This document shows positions 42,641 through 53,169 of a stretch of DNA of 64,000 nt, in pieces. The stretch spans positions 13,679,921 through 13,743,920 of the forward strand of contig NC_044554.1 of the NCBI RefSeq assembly GCF_007565055.1, in the 5' to 3' direction. How positions within the stretch are numbered: the stretch's first letter is position 1; each line of letters begins with the position of its first letter. Below the pieces are notes generated by a model. The model was not told where the DNA came from, searched no databases, and saw only the letters and a program-made list of their open reading frames with translations. Position numbers and translations under genes: made by a program. Source of the DNA: Rhinopithecus roxellana (taxonomy: Eukaryota > Chordata > Mammalia > Primates > Cercopithecidae).

Positions 42641-42782
42641 TGATTCTTTCTAAGATCCCCTCCTATCAGCTCAGGAGTGGGATTTTCTGGAGAAGGAAAG
42701 TGTTTTTCTGTTCCTTGGCAGCCCAGACTGCTCACCTTGGGGCATGGAGGAACATGGGCCTGATGAATTTGCTTGAAAGCAG

Positions 42783-43064
42783 TCTGTAATCCCATCACTT
42801 TGGGAGGCCAAGGAGGGCAGATCCTTTGAGCTCAGGAGTTCAAGACCAGCCTGAGCAACATGACAAAACCCTGTCTCCACCCCCCTCCCCCCCCTAAAAA
42901 AAAACTGGGCTTGATGGCACACTCCTGTAATCCCAGCTACTTGGGAGGCTATGGTGGGAGGATTGCTTGAGCCCAGGAGGTCAAGGCTGCAGTGAGCCAT
43001 GATTGTACCACTGCATTCCAGCCTGGGTGACACAGTGAGACCCTGTTTTTAAAAAAAAAAAAAC
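42783..43064 (+). mobile_element. Old Alu (J-like), plus strand, 5' truncated
   Basis: It begins at ctgtaatcccatcactttgg without the head and has a C-run (cacccccctcccccccc) in the middle linker. Confidence 0.88.
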
Positions 43065-43084
43065 ATTTCTTGGAAGAGTTCTAA

Positions 43085-43215
43085 CAGATAACACTATTAT
43101 TCTCATTTTACAGATGAGGAACTGAGGCACAGAAATGTTAAGAAGCAGGCCCATTGTTTAGAGCTGATAGGTTGTAGAGCCGAGATTTAAAACTACAGGT
43201 CCAAGCTTACAGCTG
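43085..43215 (-). mobile_element. MIR SINE, minus strand
   Basis: Antisense MIR words occur: cattttacagatgaggaact, gaggcacagaaatgttaaga and gtagagccgagatttaaaac. Confidence 0.78.
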
Positions 43216-43259
43216 TGCTATCTTGCTTTTTTCAACTAAGAGTCATCCTTATGGAACTT

Positions 43260-43375
43260 TGGAGTTGGGAGTTCCTTAGCAATTACTTAATCTAACCCTT
43301 TCATTTTACTGATGAGAAAATTGAACCTTAGATAACGAGGGATTTATGACTTAGTCTCAAAGACAGGCAGGTAAA
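43260..43375 (-). mobile_element. Possible MIR-like fragment, minus strand
   Basis: The words cctttcattttactgatgag and aaaattgaaccttagataac resemble a second, more decayed SINE next to the MIR at 43085. Confidence 0.4.
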
Positions 43376-43485
43376 CAACTAGCAGTGACACAAGGTGGAA
43401 TAGAATGTTAACCAATAGAGGTACAGGCATTTATGTGAAATTAAGGGAGGGATCATGCAATTCCGATAACTAGCCAAGAATTGAT

Positions 43486-43783
43486 TTTTTTGTTTGTTTT
43501 TTGAGATGGAGTCTCGCTCTGTCACCCAGACTGGAGTGTACTGGTGGGATCTCGGCTCATTGCAACCTTCATCTCCTGGGTTCAAGCGATTCTCCTGCCT
43601 CAGCCTCCTGAATAGCTGGGATTACAGGCGCACGCCACCATGCCCAGCTAATTTTTGTATTTTTGGTAGAGGCTGGGTTTCATCATGTTGGCCAGGCTGG
43701 TCTCGAACTCCTGACCTCAGGTGATCTGCCCACCTCGGCCTCCCAAAGTGCTGTGATTACTGGTGTGAGCTACCACACACAGC
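43486..43783 (-). mobile_element. Alu, minus strand
   Basis: The dimer runs from gagatggagtctcgctctgt to gctaccacacacagcc. Confidence 0.92.
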
Positions 43784-43794
43784 CCCTAGTTGTA

Positions 43795-44075
43795 TTAGCA
43801 ATTTATTACCACATAACAAGTAACTGTGAAGCATAGTGGTTTAATACAGCATTTATCATCTTAATTTCTATAGGTTAAGAATTTGGAAGCAATTTAGTGG
43901 GGTGGTTCTGGCTCATGGTTGCAGTCATTTTGAAGGCTTGGCTGGGGCTGGAGGATCTGCTTCCAGGCTGTTGGCAGGAGGCCTTGCTTGTTGCCCTGTG
44001 GGCCTCTTCTTGAATGTTCTCACAACATGTCAGCTGGCTTCATCAAGAGGGAGCAAGGAGGAAACTGCGGTTACA
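43795..44075 (-). mobile_element. Ancient LTR-like repeat (possibly MLT1-type)
   Basis: The words attaccacataacaagtaac, ggtggttctggctcatggtt, ggctggggctggaggatctg and ctcacaacatgtcagctggc match a common old repeat. I recall it as a MaLR LTR, but I am unsure of the name and strand. Confidence 0.4.
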
Positions 44076-44473
44076 TTTTTATAACGCACTCTTAGAAGTC
44101 TCACACTGTCAAGTTCTGCTGCATTTGTTAGAAGGGAGTTACTGGGTACAGCCCACACTCAAGGGAGAGTTCAGGTTCTGCCCTTTGAAGAGATGCAAAT
44201 TAAGTAATTTGTGAACATATTTTTGAAACCACCACACTGGCTAAGCATATTGAGGAGGAAAAACGGTGAAGAGTCAGAAGACGGGGATTCCAGACCCAGC
44301 TCTGCTGCGTGCTCCGTAGGGAGGGAATGATTCATCTTCCCTGAATTTCTTATTTTCTCTAGGAAAATAGGATCATCAAACTGCACAGCCTACTTTACAG
44401 TGGATTATAAAGGTGTCTTAGTCTGTTTACTGTTGCAGTAACTGAATACCTGAGACTGGGTTATTTATTTATT

Positions 44474-44774
44474 CTTCTTTTCTTTTTTTTTGGAGATGGA
44501 GTCTTGTTCTTGTAGCCCAGGCTGCAGTACAATGGCACGATCTTGGCTCACTGTAACCTCCGCCCCCCCGGGTTCAAGCAATTCTGCTGCCTAAGCCTCC
44601 CGAGTAGCTGGGATTATAGGCGCTGGCCACCACGTTCAGCTAATTTTTTGTATTTTTAGCGGAGATGGGGTTCTACCATTTTGGCTAGGCCGGTCTTGAA
44701 CTCCTGACTGCAGGTGATCCTCCCGCCTCAGCCACCCAAGGCTCATTACAGGCGTGAGCTACTGCACCCGGCTG
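44474..44774 (-). mobile_element. Alu, minus strand, in the LTR
   Basis: The dimer runs from ggagatggagtcttgttctt to gctactgcacccggct. Confidence 0.92.
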
Positions 44775-44775
44775 G

Positions 44776-44808
44776 TAATAATAATAATAATAATATATTA
44801 TTATTATT
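44776..44808 (+). repeat. (TAA)n microsatellite
   Basis: The tract taataataataataataata followed by tattattatta forms a short trinucleotide repeat and near-palindrome. Confidence 0.88.
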
Positions 44809-44926
44809 TTTGAGACGGAGTCTAACTCTGTCACCTAGGCTGGTCTCAACCTCCTGACCTCAGGTGATTCGCCCGCCTCAGCCTTCCAGAGTACTGGGAT
44901 TACAGGGGTGAGCCACTGGGCCCTGC
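44809..44926 (-). mobile_element. Internally deleted Alu, minus strand
   Basis: The start (gagacggagtctaactctgt) jumps from cacctaggctgg to tctcaacctcctgacctcag, so the central part is missing. It ends gccactgggccctgcc. Confidence 0.85.
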
Positions 44927-45384
44927 CAAGACTGGGTAATTTATAAAGAAAAGGAATTTATTTCTTTCAGTTCTGCATGCTGGGAAGGCCAAGGTCAAGG
45001 GGGTGCATCTAATGAGGACCTTCTTGCTGTTGGGGACTCTGCAGAGTCCCAAGGCAGCCTAGAGTATCACATGGTTAGGGGGCTGAGTGCGTTTGCTCAG
45101 ATCTCTTCCTCTTATAAAGCCACCAGTCGCACTCCCAGGATAACCCATTAAAATTTGTTAACCCATTAATCTATGAATAGGTTCCATTCATGAGGGCAGA
45201 ACCGTCATGACCCAGTCATCTCTTAAAGACTTGCCTCATAATATTGCCGCATTGGGGATTAAGTTTAAATGTGAGTTTCAGAGGGGATGACCATTCAAAT
45301 CATATCAAAAGGTGGTAGCAAATAGATAAAGCACATAAGATAGGCTCTGTAAACTTTAATGTAATATAGGGTTAGCTGGCAGAC

Positions 45385-45752
45385 GTGGCTTCTTACCCTA
45401 ATCCTGCTGTATAATGGCTTAATAGCCATGTAATCTGAACATGTTTAAGCTATCTATGTGCCTCAGTGTCCTCATTTGTAAAATGGGATTAATTATAGCA
45501 ACTATAGCACTTTGGGAGGCCAAGGTGGGCAGATCACTTGAGGTCAGGAGTTCGAGACTAGCCTGGCCAATATGGAGAAACCCCATCTCTACTAATAACC
45601 CCATCTCTACTAATGTTGCTGTATGCCTGTAAGTTCTTGCTACCTGGGAGGCTGAGGCAGGAGAATTGTTTGAAACGGGGAAGGTGGAGGTTGCAGTGAG
45701 CTGCGATTGAGCCACTGCACTCCAGCCTGGGTGACAGAGAGAGACTCTGCCT

Positions 45753-45783
<31 letters not shown>

Positions 45784-45885
45784 CAAACAAAAAACATTAT
45801 AGCAACTACAGGGTTATTGTGAGGATTAAGTAAAAATTCAGGTGATATATTTTGCATAATGCCTGCTGTATTAAGACAGGCACTG
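45385..45885 (+). mobile_element. MIR SINE, plus strand, split by an Alu
   Basis: MIR words occur before the Alu (gtgcctcagtgtcctcattt, gtaaaatgggattaattata) and after it (gggttattgtgaggattaag). Confidence 0.75.
45502..45796 (+). mobile_element. 5'-truncated Alu, plus strand, in a MIR
   Basis: It starts at agcactttgggaggccaagg. The target duplication ttatagcaacta flanks it. It holds a tandem 18-bp repeat (ccccatctctactaataa-like) at 45581-45614 followed by a deletion. Confidence 0.92.
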
Positions 45886-45887
45886 TT

Positions 45888-46171
45888 TGGCTGGGCGTGG
45901 TGGCTCACACCCGTAATCACAGCACTTTGGGAGGCCGAGGTGGGTGGATCACAAGGGCAGGAGATCGAGACCATCCTGGCCAACATGGCGAAATCCCATC
46001 TCTACTAAAAATACAAAAATTAGCCAGGCGTGGTGGCATGTGCCTGTAATCCCAGCTACGCAGGAGGCTGAGGGAAGAGAATCGCTTGAACCTGGGAGGC
46101 GGAGGTTGCAGTGAGCCAAGATTGCACACTACCTTGGCGACAGAGCGAGACTCCGGCTCAAAAAAAAAAGG
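45888..46171 (+). mobile_element. Alu, plus strand
   Basis: The dimer runs from ggctgggcgtggtggctcac to ctcaaaaaaaaaagg, with a few bases missing near gattgcacactaccttggc. Confidence 0.92.
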
Positions 46172-46374
46172 GCACCATTCAATAAATAGTAACTTTGCTA
46201 TTTACTCTTTTCTTCCTGTTGTGTGTGTTCAGTTATCTCTGGTTTTTGGGCTTAGCCAGTCCTTGACCCTAGGACTTTCACATGATATTTGTGAAGGATC
46301 TCTGATTACATAGGGTATTAAGGTGTGGCTGTACTTTAATGCTACTGTATGTTATTACTCTCTTTTCCTAATTC

Positions 46375-46666
46375 TTTTTTTTTTTTTTTTTCCCTGAGAT
46401 GGAGTTTCACTCTTGTTGCCCAGGCTGGAGTGCAATGGCATGGTCTCAGCTCATTGCAACCTCTGCCTCCCGTGTTCCAGTGATTCTCCTGCCTCAGCCT
46501 CCTGAGTAGCTGCGATTACAGGCATACCCAGTTAATTTGGTATTTTTAGTAGAGATGGGGCTTCTCCTTGTTGGTCAGGCTGGTCTCGAACTCCCAACCT
46601 CTGATGATCCGCCTACCTTGGCCTCCCAAAGTGCTGGGATTACAGGCATTAGCCACTGCTCTGATA
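46375..46666 (-). mobile_element. Alu, minus strand
   Basis: The dimer runs from gagatggagtttcactcttg to attagccactgctctgat. Confidence 0.9.
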
Positions 46667-46722
46667 TATTTTTTTCTTATTTTTTATTTTCTGTTTTCAG
46701 TGTTGGCATGAATGATAATTTT

Positions 46723-47023
46723 CTTTTCTTTTTTTTTTTTTGAGACAGAGTCTTGCTCTGTGGCCCGGGCTGGAGTGCAGTGGCCGGATCTTAGCTCACT
46801 GCAAGCTCCGCCTCCTGGGTTTACGCCATTCTCCTGCCTCAGCCTCCCGAGTAGCTGGGACTACAGGTGTCCGCCACCTTGCCCGGCTAGTTTTTTGTAT
46901 TTTTTAGTAGAGACGGGGTTTCACCGTGTTAGCCAGGATGGTCTCGATCTCCTGACCTCGTGATCCGCCCGTCTCGGCCTCCCACAGTGCTGGGATTACA
47001 GGCTTGAGCCACTGCACCCGGCT
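46723..47023 (-). mobile_element. AluY, Old World monkey type, minus strand
   Basis: It carries gtggccggatcttagctcac, gctagttttttgtatttttt and cgcccgtctcggcctccc. The target duplication gataattttcttt lies at about 46712 and 47024. Confidence 0.94.
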
Positions 47024-47113
47024 GATAATTTTCTTTAGATAGAATTTTTTCTGTTTTAAAGCATATCACCTGATTGGGCAGAACCAGTTTGGTTAGAAAG
47101 TAGTTCAAATGTG

Positions 47114-47342
47114 ACTGGACATGGTGGCTCACACCTGTAATCCCAGCACTTTGGGCGGCCAAGGTGGGTGGATCACCTGAAGTCGGGAGTTTGAGACCAG
47201 CCTGACCAACATGAAGAAACCCCTTTTCTACTAAAAATAGAGAATTGGCCGGGCGTGGTGGCCCATACCTGTAATCCCAGCTACTCAGGAGGCTGAGACA
47301 TGAGACTCGCACAAGCGCGAAACTCCGTCTCAAAAAAAAGAA
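47114..47342 (+). mobile_element. Alu, plus strand, right arm deleted
   Basis: The dimer head (actggacatggtggctcaca) is normal. The right arm jumps from ctgagacatgagactcgcac to cgaaactccgtctcaaaa. Confidence 0.88.
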
Positions 47343-47538
47343 GTTTGCCAAACAGCCATATTCTCACTAATGTTAATGGTATATGTCATTGGTATGGACT
47401 AATTTGAAAACATTTTGATTTCTGTTTTCAGGGAAAGTGTGCAATTATGATACAGCCGTCTTTCACGAGTAGTTGAGACATTTGAGATGTCTTTGTTAAT
47501 GTAGTTTAGAATTAATTGTGCGAGCTACCACACGTGGC

Positions 47539-47832
47539 TTTTTTTTTTGAGACGGAGTCTCGCTCTGTCACCCAGGCTCAAGTGCAGTGGTGCCATCTCT
47601 GCTCATTGCAGCCTCCGCCTCCCGGGTTCAAGCAGTTCTCCCACTTCAGCTTTCCAAGTAGCTGGGACCACAAGTATGTGGCACCACACGTGGCTAATTT
47701 TTAAATTTTTTTTGCAGAGATGGGGGTCTCGTCAAGCTGCCCAGGCTAGTCTCAAACTCCTGGACTCACGCGATCCTCCTGCCTCAGCCTCCCAAAGTGC
47801 TGGGATTATAGGTGTGGGCTGTCATGCCCAGC
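47539..47832 (-). mobile_element. Alu, minus strand
   Basis: The dimer runs from gagacggagtctcgctctgt to ggctgtcatgcccagct. Confidence 0.9.
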
Positions 47833-47917
47833 TATAATTTTTCCTCCTCCTCCCCCTCCCCCTCATTCTTTGGCTGAATATCTCATGGTAGTTACACATA
47901 TTTATAAGCCAGTCTGT

Positions 47918-48052
47918 GGTCACTGTGGTGGCTCACTCCTGTGATCCCAGCACTTTGAGAGGGTGAGGTGGGAGGATCACTTGAATCCAGGATTTGAGAC
48001 CAGCTTGGGCTAGTGAGACTCTGTCTTTACCAAAAAAAAAAAAAAAAAAAAA
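47918..48052 (+). mobile_element. Alu left monomer, plus strand
   Basis: One arm (ggtcactgtggtggctcact) ends in a 21-A run. The word gccagtct before it (47909) recurs after the third element of this cluster (48735), suggesting the duplication of the first arrival. Confidence 0.85.
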
Positions 48053-48416
48053 AGTTAGCCAGGCATGGTGGCCTGTAATCCCAGCACTTTGGGAGACTGA
48101 AGCCAGAGGATTGCTTGAGTCAGGAGTTTAAGACCAGTCTTGGCAACATAGCAAGACCCTCTCTCTACAAAAATTAAAAAATGAGCTGGGACTGGTGGCG
48201 CGTGTCTGTAATCCCAGCTACCTAGAAGGCTGAGTAGAGGTGGGAGGATCACTTGAGCCCAGAGGTCAAGGTTTCAGTAAGCCATGACCATGCCCACTGC
48301 ACTTCAGCCTGGGTGACAGAGTGAAACCTTATCTTAAAAAAAAAAAAAATAAAATAAAATAAATAAAATAAAATAAATAAAATAAAATAAAATAAAATAA
48401 AATAAAATAAAATAGG
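48053..48416 (+). mobile_element. Old Alu (J-like), plus strand, with (AAAAT)n tail
   Basis: The dimer runs from agccaggcatggtggcctgt. Its tail has become an (AAAAT)n/(AAAT)n microsatellite at about 48345-48415. Confidence 0.88.
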
Positions 48417-48697
48417 TCCGGGCGCGGTGGCTCAAGCCTGTAATCCCAGCACTCTGGGAGGCCGAGACGGGCGGATCACGAGGTCAGGAGATCGAGACCA
48501 TCCTGGCTAACACGGTGAAACCCCATCTCTACTAAAAAATACAAAAAAACTAGCTGGGCAAGGTGGCGGGCGCCTGTAGTCCCAGCTACTGGGGAGGCTG
48601 AGGCAGGAGAATGGCGTAAACCCGGGAGGCGGAGCTTGCAGTGAGCCGAGATCCGGCCACTGCACTCCAGCCTGGGCGACAGAGCGAGACTCTGTCT

Positions 48698-48734
<37 letters not shown>
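48417..48734 (+). mobile_element. AluY, Old World monkey type, plus strand, with ~35-A tail
   Basis: It carries ggctcaagcctgtaatccc, gccgagacgggcgg and gagatccggccactgcactc. The long pure A-tail (48699-48734) suggests youth. It lies in the tail of the previous Alu. Confidence 0.94.
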
Positions 48735-48735
<1 letters not shown>

Positions 48736-49035
48736 CCAGTCTTAATAGCTAAGTAAAAGATAAATTAATTTATGTTAATTTTACGGTTCCCAGTCAATGT
48801 ACAGTATTTTATTTCTTCGTGTAGAATTTTTACTTTCTAGTAAGTCCTTGATTTTCAGGGACCCAGAAAACTGATACCCAACAGATGTTCGGTGCTGCTT
48901 AAATCATGCAGTTAATAGTGTTTTTTTTTTTTTTTTTTTTTTTTTTAAACAAGCAGCACAGACTTGAAGTTCCATCAGTAACTAGAGTTGTGAAATGGAA
49001 TGTGGCTTTTGTGGGTTTTTTGTTGTTGTTTGTTT
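48735..49035. other. Intronic sequence without recognised feature
   Basis: AT-rich DNA contains a lone 26-T run (48921-48946) that no Alu body follows. It may be a decayed SINE tail. Confidence 0.5.
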
Positions 49036-49330
49036 TTCTTTTTGAGATGGAGTCTTGCTCTGTGTCACCCAGGCTAGAGTGCAGTGGTGCAATCTCGGCT
49101 CACTGCAACCTCCTCTGCCTTCTGGGGTTCAAGCAATTCTTCTGCCTCAGCCTCCTGAGTAGCTGGGACTACAGGTGCGCACCACCATGCTTGGCTAATT
49201 TTTGTGTTTTTAGTAGAGATAGGGTTTCACCATATTGGCCAGGCTGGTCTTGAACTCCTGACCTCGTGATCCCGCCCGCCTTGGCCTCCCAAAGTGCTGG
49301 GATTATAGGCGTGAGCCACCATGCCTGGCC
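49036..49330 (-). mobile_element. Alu, minus strand
   Basis: The dimer runs from gagatggagtcttgctctgt to gccaccatgcctggcc. Confidence 0.92.
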
Positions 49331-49854
49331 TTGTATTACTTTTGACAGTGCTGGACAGTTTGACTGCTGGACAGTTTATTGACCTTCACGTAACAGTTGT
49401 TTGAGTACCCTCTGTGTTCCAGTCACCATTCAAAGGTGACAAGAGTTTTCTGCATCAGAGAGAGTTATGTGATAATCAGTTAAGTGCAGAATCCTTCACT
49501 TTCTAGGAAAGGAAATACTGCAGTTGTGAATGCAGTTGAGAATGGTTTGAAGCCAATTAGTAAATTGAAATAGTTATTGATGAGGAAATACCTCCAAGAA
49601 TTTTTAAAAAAACTTCAAAATCTTGGTAAAAGCATTTGGTGATTATTTTGCTGGATTAGAAAACCTTAGAAGTTTTTTCAGCTTTGATATAAAGTACATC
49701 TGTAGAAATACTGTCACCTGGTACTTCCTTAAAAGACAGCAGTAAAATTTTGCCCTCTTTTTTAAAAGAAAGAAGTTAAGTTTCATCTTAATGTCTAGTC
49801 AGCAGAGAGAGGGAAGTATATAACGTTTTAAACCTTTGCTACTGAACAGAACTT
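49331..49854. other. Intronic sequence without recognised gene
   Basis: Weak L2/MIR-like wording occurs near 49390-49440 (gagtaccctctgtgttccag); otherwise no feature is seen. Confidence 0.5.
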
Positions 49855-50045
49855 TCTGTGATTATGGAAACATTCTGTGTCTGTGAGGTCCAGTATCATA
49901 GCTGAAAGCTGGCCCTTGGAAGTGTGAAGTGTGACTAGTGTGACCGAAGAACTGGTTTTAATTTTATTTAACTCTGATTTAAATTTAAATAGCTACATGG
50001 GGCTGATGGCTATGTTAATGGAAAGAGCAGATGTAGAACATAGGC
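49855..50045 (+). mobile_element. Ancient medium-reiterated repeat (probable DNA-transposon MER type)
   Basis: The words gaacagaactttctgtgatt, tgtgactagtgtgaccgaag and aatttaaatagctacatggg match a widespread mammalian repeat whose exact name I cannot recall. Confidence 0.45.
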
Positions 50046-50545
50046 CCAAGAGCACACACACCATGTCTGTTTTGGACACCGATTTCTTGCCCTACTTGTA
50101 TTCCAAACACATTGACATGTACGTGTGTAAAATAAATATGAATGAATATATAGATGAATGAGTTTGAGAAGTTTTCATCCTTTGAAAGATAAGCTGTTTC
50201 ACTTGTCTTTCATGTTATTCCCTGTAATAATTTATAATTGTTATATCGCACATATAATGTGTTTTCCTTATAATGAATTTTTTTTCATTTCTTGCAATAT
50301 ACTGGGTCATATTATTCATTTGTTTAGTTTTTGGCATTTCTTTAAAATGTGAGAATTACTTTAGGATATCTCATCAAACTCAAAAGCTACTGTTTAGATT
50401 TTAGTTTTTGAATCTATGGGAGAGAAATTGAGACTGAGAATTGAGATTCATCATAATGGACTCTTTTGACATTTGACATCAGTAGAACAGTTGTTACTGT
50501 TCTTTGTGTCATTTACACAACTACTTAAAATCCCCCTTTCCTTCC
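50046..50545. other. Intronic sequence without recognised feature
   Basis: AT-rich DNA. Short frames here (for example at 50158) show no recognisable family. Confidence 0.55.
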
Positions 50546-50846
50546 TTCAGTGTTTTATTTTTATTTTATTTTATTTATTTTTTTGAGACAGAGTCTCGCT
50601 CTGTCACCCAGGCTGGAGTGCAGTGGCACGATCTTGGCTCACTGCAAGCTCCGCTTCCCAGGTTCACACCATTCCCCTGCCTCAGCCTCCCAAGTAGCTG
50701 GGACTACAGGCGCCCGCCACCTCGCCTGGCTAATTTTTTTTTTTTGTACTTTTAGTAGAGACGGGGTTTCCCAGTGTTTGCCAGGATGGTCTCGGTCTCC
50801 TGACCTCGTGATCCACCCGTCTCGGCCTCCCAAAGTGCTGGGATTT
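50546..50846 (-). mobile_element. AluY-like, minus strand, end truncated
   Basis: A (TTTTA)n tail precedes the dimer. The element stops at tcccaaagtgctgggattta, missing the usual last 30 bp. Confidence 0.92.
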
Positions 50847-50904
50847 ACACCTACAGTGTTTCAAATAAGAAACTAGATAAGCGAGTTTTCTTTTCTTTCT
50901 TGCT

Positions 50905-51200
50905 TTTTTTTTTTTTTTTTGAGATGGAGTTTCCCTCTTGTTGCCTAGGCTGGAGTGCAATGGTACGATCTCGGCTCACGGCAACATCTGCCTCCGGGGT
51001 TCAAGTGATGCTTCTGCCTCAGCTTCCTTAGTGGCTGGGATTACAGGTAGCTGCCATCACATACAGCTAATTTTTGTATTTTTAGTAGAGACAGGGTTTC
51101 ACCATGTTGGCCAGGCTGGTCTTGAACTCCTGACCTCAGGTGTTCCACCCGCTTCGGCCTCAAGTGTTGGGATTACAGGCGTTAGTGACTGCTCCCGGCC
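50905..51200 (-). mobile_element. Alu, minus strand
   Basis: The dimer runs from gagatggagtttccctcttg to gtgactgctcccggcc. Confidence 0.92.
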
Positions 51201-51403
51201 TTCTGTTTTTTTTTTTTTTTTTTAAAGTGTGAGTGTGGGTGAAGCTTAATGGGTTTAAATCAGAAGAATGCCTAATTGTTCATTTCCCAGAGGCCATCAC
51301 ACGAGGGCTAGCAGAAAGACTTGCAAATAAAGTTAATTGTGGTACTTAGGAAATATGGAATAGTGGAAGGATTGTACAGTCAAATCTTTAAGTTAGAGTG
51401 TAG

Positions 51404-51555
51404 AGCAGGGGTCTGCAAACTGCGGATTGCTGGCCAGATATAGCCTGTCATGTGTGTTTGTATGGCTTGTAAGGTAGCTTTTACATTTTTAAATGATTGG
51501 AAAAATTCAGAAGATTTTGTGACATTACAGGAAATTCAGATTTCAGTGTATAGCC
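51404..51555 (+). mobile_element. hAT/Charlie-type DNA transposon fragment
   Basis: It begins agcaggggtctgcaaactgc, the terminal word of a common hAT MER family. It continues agattttgtgacattacagg and aattcagatttcagtgta before an Alu truncates it. Confidence 0.5.
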
Positions 51556-51559
51556 CAGG

Positions 51560-51831
51560 TTCTCTTTGGGAGACTGAGGCAGGAGGATCACTTGAGACCA
51601 GCCTGGTCATTACAGTGATATCCTGTCTCTACAGGGGAAAAAAAAAAAAAAAAGGTGTGGCGGCATACACCTGGGGTCTCAGCTACTTGGGAGGCTGAGG
51701 TGGGAGGATCACTTGAGCCTGGGAGATAGAAGCTGCACTGAGCTGTGATGACGCCATCACTGCACTCCAGCCTGGGTAACAGAGCAAGACCCTGTCTCAA
51801 AAAAAGAAAAAAAAAAAGGAAAGAAAAGAAA
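51560..51831 (+). mobile_element. Old Alu (J-like), plus strand, 5' truncated
   Basis: It runs from tttgggagactgaggcagga to an AAAAG tail, with an A-run linker at 51641-51654. Confidence 0.87.
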
Positions 51832-52141
51832 ATGTTGTATATCTCACTTTGCATAACCATAATTGATACGTCTTTTGTTCTTTCGTGGTGCTCCATGAAA
51901 AAATTGACTGCTTTAGCTCACAACTCAACTGCCCACTTGCTTTTTCTTGAAATAGTTATTATATTTTGGTGTATGGCGTAAGTTCTTTATGCATACTTCC
52001 CATTTTCTCACACAGAATTTTGAAAAGGTATATATTTAAGGTTAGAGATTAATAAAAATAATTTTTTACTTCTTTGTTACAGACATTTAAAAAATGATAA
52101 TGAAGAATATAATTACTACTAGTATAGTTACGGATCTTGGC

Positions 52142-52476
52142 CTTTTTTTTTTTTTTTTCCTGTGACAGTGTTTCACTCTGTCTCCTGGGCTGGCATGATC
52201 TTGGCACACTGCAGTTTCATGATCTTGGCACTCTGCAGTGGCATGATCTTGGCACACTGCAGTTTCTGCCTCCTGGACTCAAGTGATTCTCCCACCTCAG
52301 CCCCCCGAGTAGCTGGGACTACAGGTGTGTGCCACCACGCCAGGACAATTTTTATGTTTTTAGTAGAGATGGGGTTTCATCATGTTGGCCAGGCTGGTTT
52401 CAAATTGCTGCCAAGTGATCTGCCCGCCTTGGCCTTCCAAAGTGTTAGGATTACAGGCGTGAGCCACCGCACCCGG
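52142..52476 (-). mobile_element. Alu, minus strand, with a 24-bp triplication
   Basis: After gtctcctgggctgg the unit catgatcttggcacactgca plus four bases occurs three times (52194-52217, 52218-52241, 52242-52265). The rest of the dimer then continues to gccaccgcacccggcc. Confidence 0.92.
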
Positions 52477-52483
52477 CCAGGAG

Positions 52484-52570
52484 CCTGTCCTTGATTCATG
52501 CCAAAGCACTAGTATTAGCATCAATCAAGGCACTAGAAATACTAGTGCCTTAGCATGAATCAGGACCAGG
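52484..52570. other. Long imperfect hairpin (33-bp arms, 21-nt loop)
   Basis: Arm 52484-52516 and the reverse complement of 52538-52570 agree at 28 of 33 positions without gaps. Three of the five differences would be G-U pairs in minus-strand RNA. An inner perfect 8-bp palindrome (ggcactag / ctagtgcc) lies at 52529-52549. It may be a decayed miniature transposon or a small-RNA-like hairpin; no family was recognised. Confidence 0.75.
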
Positions 52571-53169
52571 ATCCTGGCCAGGCACATACCTTTGCTACTG
52601 CACTGTCAGTGAAAAAAGCAAACAATATTTTAGTAGTATTCTCAGGGGTTCACAGGAGTTCATGGCCCCGTACTTGGAGAGATGCCGTTGACCACTGTCA
52701 CTCAGTGTTCAGGACTGCTGTTCCTTCCTCTGAATTCTTCTGGATATCTCAGGTGGATGTTTCTTCCTTCATTACTTTGTTAACAATATTTATGACAATT
52801 AGGTGAGCTTGAAGATGAGAAGTTGTCTCTTAATCTTTATTATATTCTTCTATGTTTGGTTCGTAGTACCTGGATCACAGGTAATTAATAAGTGCTTATG
52901 GAATGAATGAGGTGATTGAAATAAACAGATTTAAGAACACCAGAACTAGTTTGGAATCTAACTAGAGGAGGAATGGCTTTTTGTTCCTCTATTCAAAATT
53001 CTTGAGGTCATGTATTTTGGGCATAAAACTTTGAATAGTTTACAATGATGTCTCAGAATTACATAAAATATGAAATTATTTATCCTTGTTTTAGAACAGA
53101 TTTCCGTGACTTAATTAATGCAAGAATGGATCAAAGGCGCATGCTTGAATATCTGTCCTTTGAAAACTC
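52571..53169. other. Intronic sequence without recognised gene
   Basis: A weak L2/MIR-like end (aattaataagtgcttatgga) occurs near 52885; otherwise no feature is seen. Confidence 0.5.

Larger units (their letters stand above)
44414..45307 (-). mobile_element. MaLR/MLT1-type solo LTR, minus strand, split by Alus
   Basis: The LTR reads tgtcttagtctgtttactgt at 44414 and ends ccattcaaatcatatca at 45307. The 5-bp duplication AAAGG at 44409-44413 and 45308-45312 confirms a complete solo LTR. Two minus-strand Alu-derived blocks lie inside. No viral coding sequence is present. Confidence 0.85.

Noticed and set aside
48921..48946. A lone poly-T as an Alu start
   Set aside because: No Alu body follows the T-run, so it is left as unexplained low-complexity sequence.
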